In this document: positions 24,673 through 36,600 of the stretch, piece by piece | Layout: every line of letters begins with the position of its first letter | Numbering within the stretch: the stretch's first letter is position 1 | NCBI GenBank assembly: GCA_947652115.1 | Contig: OX393567.1 | Coordinates: 20,187,568-20,251,567 of the forward strand | DNA from: Blastomussa wellsi | Lineage: Eukaryota; Cnidaria; Anthozoa; Scleractinia; Plerogyridae | Length of the DNA stretch: 64,000 nt | Direction of reading: 5' to 3' | Made by a program: the position numbers and the translations under genes | The notes under the pieces: model-generated | Database searches by the model: none | Seen by the model: only the letters and a program-made list of their open reading frames with translations | Told to the model about the DNA's origin: nothing

Positions 24673-27600
24673 TATAATAATCTCGGTCATTTTGAAACCA
24701 TTAAGAGAGCTTTAGGAACACTCATAATCGCCTACTGAAACAAGCTAATTCCATTAATTACCTTTACCTTGATTCAAAGTTGGAAGAAAGGAATGTGCAA
24801 ATGTGGGAGAGTGTGTACTTTTGCGCACGGGGAGAAGGAACTCACAGCATGGAATGAACACTTGAAAAGAATGGAGCAAGAAAAGACACGAATGGAGAAG
24901 GAAAAGAACGCAGAAGAGGGAAAGAAAAAGGAGCAGACAAAAGATCACGATTCTTCCGTAAAAAGTAATGATCGCTTACCGATAAAGGATGAACGCCCAT
25001 CTCCTACTTACAAGGTTGGTTGTTAATCATAGAATGACCATAATAATTAACAGAAACTCAGCTGTGTTCTATTGGGAAACCTTGAATCTGATTGATTCTC
25101 CCATGAACTGTTTTCTATGTGTTGCTCCACGCGCGGGCACTATAGCGTCATGTGAACAAATCGGAGGTAAACTATAATCACCGATAGAAAACAGTCGCGC
25201 GCGGGTTGCTCTTTCAAGGTGCGATCTCAGTTCCCGTATAGCCCATATAACGGAGTATGCCCGGGGATTTGCACCAAAAGTTCCTTGTTGGAAGTTCCTT
25301 GTCGTTGAAAAAGTTAAAAAAGCTGTGGTTGAGGGCTTCTTTGTTACCGTTTGAGCAATCAATCAAGGAATGTTTAACAATTGTTCACCATCCATACAAT
25401 CTGCAAATTAAAGTACTTTGTGACGGACAGGCAAGGAATAACCACTGATCAGGGATGGATAAAGGGTCTGGAATTCCCGTCGCCTGGGAAATTAAGTAGT
25501 CTTGCGACAGAAAAGAGGTTGAATACCTATTTTTACGTGCAAAAATGCAGTTTAACCATGCAGTATATCGCGCGGCTTCAAGCTCTAAGAGCTTCTTATT
25601 TTCTTTTAGTTCAAGGACCTGGTGCTCGGACTCCCAGGAGTGGATGTTGCGTGCGAGCCGGAAGATCTCAACGTCTCATTACAAGTTCCACTGGACAGCG
25701 ATGGAGTGAACACATACAGTTGGACAGTGCGACTTCGCTACGAGGTTAGAATGAACAAAAACCTGTCTTGTATGTGAACAGTAAGTTAAACGACTCATTA
25801 TAGCTTGTTTTGTTATCGGCAATGCTCTTGAGAGTTCGTTCATAACTTATTGCGTTTGATGCCAGACTTTAATAACAGCAGTAATGATGTAACTTGAGCA
25901 AAGTCACAACGACAATGTCAACCATAAAAGCGGAATATTCCCATAGTAACAACCCAATAGTTACAACATCAACAACATCACAAGAACAACAACCACAAAT
26001 CTCCCACACAAACTCAGCTAGGAACCACAACGTGACAACAGCAATAATTGACGCACGAATAAACAACAGAAACAGCGGTAGCCACCGTGATATACGTATG
26101 ATAACACTGAGCAGAAAACAAAACATTCTCGTCCCCAGAGTCATTTGTTCCTCTTAGCTGGCGGAGAGGAACAGGAAGCTCTTAAGGCACTTGATTGGCT
26201 GAAATCTAACAAAGGTTGTTGGATGATAGTTTAAGGCGAATGATTTGATTGGCCTCCCTTTGTTAGATTCTATCCAATCAAATCATGTATAGCCAGAGCT
26301 ACTTGTCCCCCTGCGCAGCTTCCGCCGACTAAGCGTACAATGACACAGCAGTGTAAATAACACAGTATCGACATCAAAACAACATCAGCAGCAACAACAA
26401 TGACGTAAACAAAGCATACTAAACAGCAATAACTGACACAGCAACAATAAAATAACAAACATTTCAAAGAATCTAACTACAAAAAAAAAACGTAAAAACA
26501 GACTTTTCTAAGAACAACAGTCTTCAACGACTGCAGCAATGATGATTTTGGACGGCAAAAACGACAACGACGTGACACTGAAGAACAACGCTGAGAATAA
26601 TAGTAGTAACAAAAAGCAAAACAATAACAACAGCAATGACAACTGAGACATCAGTCATGACGTAAAAATTTCAACAACAACAACATCAAGCGATTACAAC
26701 AAATCTTAAGTCTCTACACCGCTCCTAACATCCGATGCTGCTCTTTTAACATCATGTTTGTTTCTTTATCTTTACCCAGTCGAGCATAACAGGTCACCTG
26801 CAGCATGTCGCACTGCTGGTCCAGCACTCCAAATGCTATACCCTCTCAAGAGTTAGATTTACAAACCATTCGATGAAAGTTTATGACTCCAAAGAGCCAG
26901 CTGATGAGTACAATTACAAAATGCCATCGTACACACTCGAGTTAGACGGCAGCTGTGAAATAGAAATTGTAATTTCATTTGCCACAGCTGTATTTGGAAG
27001 TTTTAGACAATTTGTGGTCTTCGATTTCGGCAAAGAGTCCCATCTTGTCTTAGAAATGAACATCGAAATTGGTAGTCAAGAATTTCTACAAGACTTCAGA
27101 GGAGAAAAAGCGAAATTAGTTTTGCCATGGCCATTGTGGGATGATGGATCCCGAAAGATTATCTCCTTTGGACACAAAACGCCTTCAGTGTTCAACAACG
27201 AATACTTAACAGCCAAGTACAAGTTGCCAATTGCAAGACCAGAGGACACTGTGCCTTCCCCTTTTCTTGACGAATCTCAGTCCTTGAGTAAGGAAAATTA
27301 CCTTGACATCATGCATCAACTTTTATTCGTGGAGGAGTTCTACATTCGCAAAAAGGTTGCCAGGTAAAATCTAGTTTATAAATAATATGGGGTTTTGCTA
27401 ATAGCAGGCCCGCGGCGCAGCGGCCCACGGCCCGGCGGCCCGAAGGCCCGAAGGCCCAGCGGCCACGGCCCGCGACGGCCCGGTGGCCTAGAGGCCCGCA
27501 GGCCCGGTGGTAAATCCAGAGTTTTAAAGTGTTGACAAGCCTGCACGACTTCCGTTGGTCGCAAAATGAATTTTGGCCTTCACTGGGTGAAGTGGAGGAT

Positions 27601-30600
27601 TTTATACTAATTAAAGAGCCGTTTAATAGCCGTCTTGCCGTCTTGTTTACTAGCTCTGTGGCATTTTGTTAGGTTTATTGGCTCGTTTTCTGCTTCAAGG
27701 TCTTTAGTAGCCTTGGAAAAATGTAATTTTGTGTGATCTTTAAAGTCACTCAGGCTGTTGGTTAGCTTGTCCGATAGTCTTTATCACATTAACGACGTTA
27801 TAAGATCCGAGTCTTTGCAAGGCTACTGTCAGTGTCTCAAAACATCAAGAGCTGTACCTTGGTTTCAGCTAAAACTGCACCTCCATTGCCTAGATGTTTT
27901 GTTTGCGTTACTAGTATCCAACGATGCTCCAATGATATCTTATGGCACATGTTTCATGCTACAGTGTTTTTAAAGCAAGACTCGTGTTTCGGTCCTTCTG
28001 TGGACCTCATCAGCTGCTCATATGGTAATGCTTCACTGCGTTTAGATTAGGATTTCTTTTTGCCGTTTATATACTCGTACGCCGGATCGAAAATCCTGTG
28101 TCCTAATTGGCCATGCAATGGTAAACGAATTCAAACTCATCGCAGTCCGTTTTGCACGCCCAAACCCGATGCAGATCTGTGCATGCGCGTGGATTTACCG
28201 CTGGACAAAACAACTGTGGAAATCCGCCGTCGCCAAATAATCTGTACACTTCATTAAAGGTAGGTCGAGTTGAAAGCCTGTATTCGAACGGTTTGACCCC
28301 TTCCGATTTCCGTAGCATAAAGTGACTATAGGGGCATTTCTTCTAATCGGTTCCTCTAGCTTTCTGATCCTTGCCGGGATGCCAGCTCATCGCAAAGCTA
28401 AACCACTAACATTTAATTCGGAATAAGCTCCGGCCTTATGGGTCACTAGCCTCATACACAGACCTTTACGTTTTTTACATTTCTGCTATTTTTGCAGATG
28501 GAAATGCTATTTTCCTTTCTCTGTTTACCTTGGAATAATTACAAGTTTTATTGTTTTCTAATGCTACAAATGTAAAGCTTACAAATGCATTGTTCTTCTC
28601 TGGACTGAGATATTTCTCCATTTTTTATTTTCAGTTTTAATACACAGGGAGTGAATTTGCACGCTGCAAAACTGGTCGTAAAGAAAGACGAAGTGTTATG
28701 CGCCGAGGAAGGATTACTGTATGGGGCGTTTCATGTCTCGCGGCCAATAACTCCCGATGACGCAGATGGAAGGCTCTTGTTCAGGAACCTTTTCAGTAGC
28801 AGGGGCTCAGTATTAATATGCAAGACCCAACGCCCTGATTCCATGGTTTATGAAGCATTAGTAGACTCAGTAGAGGATAGTCGAGTCATATTAAAGCTGT
28901 CGGCACAATGCTGTGAAGATCTTAGGCTGACCGACAATAGTGATGCCACGGTGGACGTCCAGTTTCGCATCAACAGGCTCCCTCTGTGTGAGATGCACGA
29001 CAACATTGATAGACTGGGATCTGAGCATATTCGAATATTGTTTCCAGTGTTCAGCAACGTTGGTTTGGAACAGAAAGTGAGTTAATTCCTATTTCAAATT
29101 TCTGGTTATTCTTGCAGTAACTGACATTAATAATGGAATCACGGGTTTAAACGAGGGGTGGGGACTCTCCCATAAAAGGAAGGGATTTGGTGAAGTGGTC
29201 GTACTGCTAAAATTTGAGGTTTGATATGACTCAGAAGTTTAAATCATAAATAACCACCGCTTTAGTTATCTCGGTAAATAAGGTATTAAGGCGGAAACAG
29301 ATTTGTGGAAAGGCAAAAGAGAAGCTAATCGAAACGTGTGAAATATCACTTAATTTTTCTTCCTAGAATTTCAAAGCGAGATTTAGCTTCCTTTTAAATT
29401 GAATTTTTGACGGTAATTTCGTAATTTTGCTCATGACAGTCTCCAGACTAGGATTTGCCACATTTGAACATGAAAATAATACTTTCATAACTTGTTAACA
29501 GAAGTTTGAAAGGCAGTTATTAAGCAACATTTGTTTCAAAAGGTTTGCTCATGAGAAGGAAAGAGCAATTTTCATTATTTTATTAATTATATATATCATG
29601 AGATTAGATAGCTAGAAAACCATGGAGAAAATTGCATACCGCGATCGAGTCTCGAAATACCTGTTTCTATTTGAAAACCTAAGTCCCTGGAATGATATCA
29701 AACAATAACGTTAGTAACACTTCCATGTTTGTGGGTAAAATAGATGCCACAAATGTTCATTGAAATCCTAGCTCTCTCTCTTATTTCATTATAGGTTTTA
29801 TCAATAAAGGGCAAAATTACTGAGCGCTGATTGGTTGAGAGAGAGGGCATTTTTTCTTAATCGAGGGCATTTTTAGTAATCAAGAGAGGGCATGATTACC
29901 TGTTAATGATTGGCTAATCCGTTAATTGCCGTAGCGCTAAACAGGCTTCCCAGATAAAAATAGACTGCGCGCGTGATTTTCCTTCGTATAAATTTTGCCC
30001 TTTATTGATAAACAAGTAATCCCATGAGACCTCGTACTATTAAGGATTAATTGCACTTGAGTTTTCAAAATTTTCCAAATTGCCCTCGTCGCTTCGCGAC
30101 TCGGGCAATTTTGGAAAATTTTGAAAACTCTCGTGCAATTAATCCTTAATAGTACTTGGCCTCATGCGATTACCTATACAAAGCAGCTACGTCACGATAT
30201 TTTGAGTCATTTTTTGCGACGAACCAAATTACCCTTAAAATGTAGGATACCTAAAACTAAGAGTTTACTAGGGAGGAAAAACTAAAAAAAAAAGAAGTGA
30301 TAATAAATCTAAAAGGAACAAGGGTGGTTAAGCATGGAGAAGACTGAGAGGATTACAAATGACGATTTTGAAAAATTTAGGCTAAATTTTTCAAAATGCA
30401 CGAACAGCGACATAGCTCCTTTAATTACATGGCTGATGTGCCATTCCGTCTTGAAAATGTTGCCAAGTTATTCACCAGATAACAATGACAACGTGTGGAA
30501 GATTTGAATAATTTGGACTGAAAAAATCCCTGTGTTTAACATTTTCAAAAATGCACTAACTTTGCCTGGGCGGGCCCCAGTCAGCCACACCTTTGTTATT

Positions 30601-33600
30601 GTTTACATGCAAGAATTTCAGTATTATATTTTACGCGGAGCGTTTCGAAACGAAAAAAATCCCTTAAGAAACTTGCTAAAGATAATTTAAACACCTCCAG
30701 TGACATAACCGAAACAATACAATACGATTGTGCTTCACCATACAATTTCCATAATTCCGATGCTATCGAAAATGGCGGAGGCTGACTAGGGCCCTTTAAA
30801 TCAACGCCTTCGGCGTTTAATCAAGCTTCGGACGTTTATTTGAGGTCCGGAATTAACTTTAATTTGTTTGCTAACAGAGGGTAAACAGTTAAGGTCGGGT
30901 TTTAAATTAACGCCGGGAGCGTCTAATCAAGAAAATACGGTAATTATCTTATTATTTATCTTTGATTCAGTTCAATGACGCCTTGCCTTGGATTCTTGAC
31001 CAGAACTTAAACGAAGACCAGAAAGAAATAATCAGGAAAATAGCAGCTCCCTTGATTAATGCACCTCCTCTTGTGGTGTTCGGTCCTTTTGGAACGGGAA
31101 AAACATTCACATTGAATCAAGCTGTTCGACGTATCGCATTGGACTGTAACAATCGCGTGCTCATCTGCACACACTCAAACAGCGCTGCAGACATACACGT
31201 GGAACTCCTGGATGAATATCTGAAGATGGAACATGGCATAACCGCATGCAGACCTTTGCGTATTTACACGCCGTTGCGTAAACTTTCAACAGTCTCTGAC
31301 AAAGTGAAGGAGTATTGCCTTATCACTGAAAAAGGAAAACCCTCAGAAGCCTTTAGACTTCCAACTCGTGATGAGGTGTTGAAGCATCGAGTCGTTGTGT
31401 CAACATTGGGCATGGCTCGAGCTCTTTTTGACATGGATCTTCATCGTGGTGTCTTTTCCCACATCTTAATCGATGAAGCAGCACAGGCGCTGGAAACTGA
31501 AGCACTAACACCAATCACACTCGCGGGGAACAATACAAAAGTGGTTTTCACCGGGGATCACATGCAGGTACTTTTGCTGAGAAAGATTGGTGCCTTTTGC
31601 GTAAACGGTGATATGGAGGTCATTTTTTTAACTTGAATATCGGGTTTTTTGTCCTTTACTAGTTTCACGGTGGAGGGAACTTTAAGTTAACGCTCGTTTT
31701 TCAAAGCTACTATGAAACATTTTTAAAAAATCCAAACAAAATTGAATATTGTGTGTTTCAACCCATCCCGAACATTATACACATGTTTCAGAACACTTTG
31801 AAATTTCTTCAAATAACCGAGCCTTTTGTAGGAAAATCATACCTCTCTACTGCGCTCGCAATTAATTGTTTCATCCATTTCCCTTAGATGAGCCCTGATG
31901 TGTTTTCTCCTGAAGCAAAAAAGTGGGGATTCCAAACGTCTCTACAGGAGAGACTCTTTTATGATTACAAGAGACGCCAAGAAGAACAAACGTTGGATCC
32001 GAACGTCATTCTGTTAACCGAGAACTACCGTTCAAACGAACAAGTTCTTCAATTCTCGTCTGACATGTTTTATGGCGGTAAGCTTTCTTCAGGTAGCAAG
32101 CAACCCCTTCACCCCTGGTTAGGACCGCTCGTGTTCTATTCTGCTCTTGGCAAGGAAGAGATCGAAGAGAACCGTTCGTCGTATCGCAACTTGGCTGAGG
32201 TAGACGAAGTAGTAAAGCGAGTCAAGGAGCTTATAGATTGCTGGCCTGAAGCTAAATGGGGCCCAAGAGATCTTAAACAAGTTGCGGTGGTTTCATCTTA
32301 CCGTTATCAGGTACTTGTTTTTTTGACAGCTCCTTAAAGGAGCGTCACCATGAATGAAGCCATCTTTGTTAAGGTCAACACACACGAGGGGACTAGTCCC
32401 TGTAACAAGTCGCGGGGACAAGTCACATCGTGTGAACTAGCCATTTTTGTATAAAAATCTAATCGCAGGGACCAGAATTTGGTCCCTGCGACTAGTCGCA
32501 CGAATTCAAAGTGGTTTGAATTCCCAGTTTGAATTCGTGAGACAAGTCGCAGGGACTTGTCCCCACGACTTCTTGCAGGGACTAGTCGTTGGGAATAGCC
32601 CCCTCGTGTGTGCCGACACACGAGTGTGTAAGTTGTCTTTAAACGAAAGAAAACCATGAAAAAATGGTGTACAAAGGCAGAGAGGAAACAAGGATGGCTT
32701 CGAATGCGAGGAAATATTGAAAAGAAATATACTTGACAAACTTGAGGTGTAACGAAAAAAATGATTTATATGAACTGCGGATGTAGATCAAAATGAAAAA
32801 TGATAATCGCAGTGAATTTCCAATTAGCAATTGGAATAAAGAAGCGTGAAAAAATTCAAGGCTTCAACGTAGGATTCGAACCTGTGACCTCCGCGATGTC
32901 GGTGCGATGCTCTATTAACTGAGCTATGAACCCACACAATGGGAGCGAGGTAAAATGTGAGTTCATATTTTCCCGTGACAGGAGTGAAATGATGTAATGT
33001 GTATGACATAATTCATATGTATGAACAACGGATGGACTTTTTCATTTGACATCCGTAATAGAGCTTTTGTCAACTTTTGCCAAACTTGTCCAATTCTTGA
33101 GACACTTAAAGCGCTCAACGAAAACTTGTATTACCAGCTGCATACGTCGATACCAATATATTTAAGGCGTGTATTTTTCTAGGTGAAAACAATTCGAGAT
33201 GGCCTTAGAAAAAATGGTCTTGGGGCAGTTGACGTGGAAACCATCGAAAATGTTCAAGGTAAGGAGGCATTTATTCTGGTGTTGTTGTTAAATGGAGACG
33301 TTGCTAACCCTAACTTACAATTTCTTTGACCTTGCAAAATGTGTAATGTTTGAAATATATCAAAAATTGCTCAAAAAAATTCTTCTCTTTGTCACCATGC
33401 TTACTATATTAGCATTCTCTATTTTTTCAGGAAAGCAGTTTCGTGCCCTTTTCGTCAGCACGGTTCGAACTTTTCATACCTGCCAAAACCACCGAAATAG
33501 TGAAGCCTACGAGAGCGAGAGACCTTACTTGTATTTTCTGTCAGATCCGAAGCTCCTGAACACTGCCCTGACCCGTGCCCAGTCTCTTATCGCAGTGGTT

Positions 33601-36600
33601 GGCGATCCTTTTTCCTTGAGAACTGTCGGTGATTGCCAAGGACTGTGGGAAGAGTTTATAAAGAGATGCAGTGATAATGGAAACCTGTTTGGAGTTGAGC
33701 ACAACGATCTTGAAGAAAGTATCTCTCAAAGTGGGCTTAACGTCAACGCTAGTGAGTTTGTGCCCAGAGTGTCTCCTGACACCAGTCACCCAGTCGAGGA
33801 TCAAGCACCAAACAGTCAAGTCTCTGTTGCCAATGATGCAGCCCACACTGCGTCTTCTTCAGCTCTCCCACTATCCGAAACAGATCATAAAAGTGGGGAT
33901 GACACTTTACTTCCAAGTGAAATGAGTCCATTTAATAACAACGACAATGGTGTCAATCGTGATCCCGACCAAATCATACGTGAATCGTTCGACGAAGAAG
34001 ACAGTGAAGGTGAAAGTGTTTCTTACTCTGACGATGCAGGAGATGAACTGTCCGGGAGTGATGACAATGGCAATGCTGATGATTTTGCGGAGTATGACAA
34101 TGCGGATGAAACTGTTCCTCCAAAGCACATGGATGACATCATCCTTGCCTTGAAGTCCAAGTGTGAAGAGAAGGAGTTAGAACGAAGCCTTAGAGATAAG
34201 GCAAGGCTGGAGCAAAAGAAACAACCAATGCCAACGCAACAACCAAAGTTATCGCTTTTACCTGAAATGGAGACCGCAATAAACATCGAGAATCAAAACG
34301 TCATGATCAACAAAACTTTTGATCCCAGCCCCAAAGAAAGCAAAATAGTTCACGGAGACTACACAATGAGGACACGGAAAGGCAAGACTCAGACTTTTCT
34401 GGTAAACACGAAATTCAAATACAGTGAGCGAACAGAACGCCTTATTGGTGAGCCCAAATCTCGAGACCAAGTGTGCTTGCAGCCAGAGTATCTCGATCGT
34501 TTGTTACAAGAGAATCCTGAACTGTACCGCCAATGCACATTACGCATTAGATATGAGGAATCAAAAACCTCGTATGGTGAGATTCAAGATGTTGAGAGTG
34601 AAGATATTTTGATTGAGGGAGGCACTCGCCAGAGATTTGATAGAGATGTGATCGTAGTGAAGGTTAGAAATGAGCCGTCAAATGAATCTACTGCACTACA
34701 GGGCACTTCGGAAAGATTGAAGGGAGAAATAATTGGTACAAGGCATCATGCGATCAATAATCGTGAGCGCCAGTTTGTGTGTAAGCTCTCCAGGAAAAAC
34801 CCTTGGGTAATGTACCCAATAAATAAATCAATGACACCTATTGCTAATTTGAGAGATAATTCTTGTAAAGGAGTTCCAATCTACAAGAAAATTCAGCCAG
34901 GATCAGGAGAAAGAGCTGTGCGTGTAGACACAGTGTCGCTAAGAGAGGCTTCGAGTGGAAAATTTCTCTTTGTTGTGCAATATTTGCAATGGAGAGGCGA
35001 ATTCCCCTATCCACTTGGCATTGTCACCAAAAAGATTCGCAGAGGTTTTGATCTTGTTAGTGCGTTCAAGCTTCTCGATGCTGAATATCAACTGAAGGAA
35101 TCGTTTCCAGAGGAGGTTACCGAAGAGGTTCAAGGACGTATGATCAATAGGGACCAATGGAATATTCCTGATTGTGAAAAAGAGGTTCGTCCACAGGTGC
35201 CAAATGCGTTCACAATTGATCCTCCTGGAAGTAAAGCTTTGGACGATGCCTTAACGGTTGAAACACTAGATGGTGATCTTTTCAAAGTTGGCGTTCACAT
35301 CGCTGATGTGTCTTACTTTGTCAATAAGGGGAGTAGAATCGACCTTGAGGCACGACGGAGAGGTACGTCTTATTTTCGTGGACATGAGAATGGAGACGTT
35401 CTTATGCTTCCGAAGGAACTAAGTAATGACATCTGCAGTCTGCTACCGAACAAAGAACGACTCGCAGTTTCCGTTTACTTTCTTTTGAACAAAGATGGTC
35501 ATGCTCAGGGAGAAGATAAGCTTAATTTTAGCAGAACAATTGTGAAATCGCGATGCCGTTTGACGTATTGCGAGGCACAAAGAGTCATTACTGGAAAGCC
35601 TATCCGTGGCAAGCATGATAGTGATGGAGAAGTGACACCAGAGATCGAGCAAAGTATCGCCACCCTCAGTATGCTAGCCCAAAAATTGAGGAGATTGCGT
35701 CTTTCGGAAGGATCTTTCTTTCACTTCGACCACGCAGACCGAAAGGAGGATCTTGAAGCTCACGAGTTGGTGGAAGAAATGATGATCCTGACCAACACGT
35801 CTGTGGCCAACTATCTTGTTAGGAGTAACGCCGCACTGTTGCCTTTGCGAATTCAACTTCCTCCCAAGACAATTAAACTGGATGAATGGAGAGAGAGGTT
35901 TGGAGATTGTGCCAAGCTTTCCCTCTCCCTTAAATGCCTTGGAGGGCACGAAACACAAGATTGTGAAACAAGGAATTTGTTCATGCCAAAGTCTACGTGG
36001 AATGATATTTGTCGCGCACGCGATAAAGGAGAAGCTAACGAGTTAATTCAGTTAATTTGCAATGATAACGCCTTTCCACAACTTGCAGTCGCACGTTCAT
36101 TTCTGAATGGACTACAGAGAAGAGCCGAGGATGTAATAGCAGCCGACGTCCCAGAGCATCACAGATTGCACTGGTCCTTAAACGTGGGTGAATACACGCG
36201 CTTTACTTCTCCAATTCGTCGCTACCTTGACATTGAAGTTCATCGTTTGTTACTTAAGACTTCAGACCAAGACACGCCGGAGTCCGAAGGTATCGCTGAA
36301 CTCTATCGCAGGTGCTCATTTCTTTCTGAAAGATCAAGCAAGTTCGAGAAAGATTGCGGTCGAGTACAATTTGCTGCGAATCTTAAGGAAGCAACTTGTG
36401 AAATTGTTGCTTTAGTTGAAATCATCGCGAGAGATTTTATTCAGCTGCAGCTTCTGTCTGATGGAAACCAGTTTCTCTCTTCAAAACAGAGGAGACTTCA
36501 GATTAGCCACTTGGGACCAATTGAGCAGCCCGAGTTGAATAAATCTTCAGGTTGTCTTACATTGAGGTGGAAGCTTAGAATTTACGATGCGTCTCCTGAA

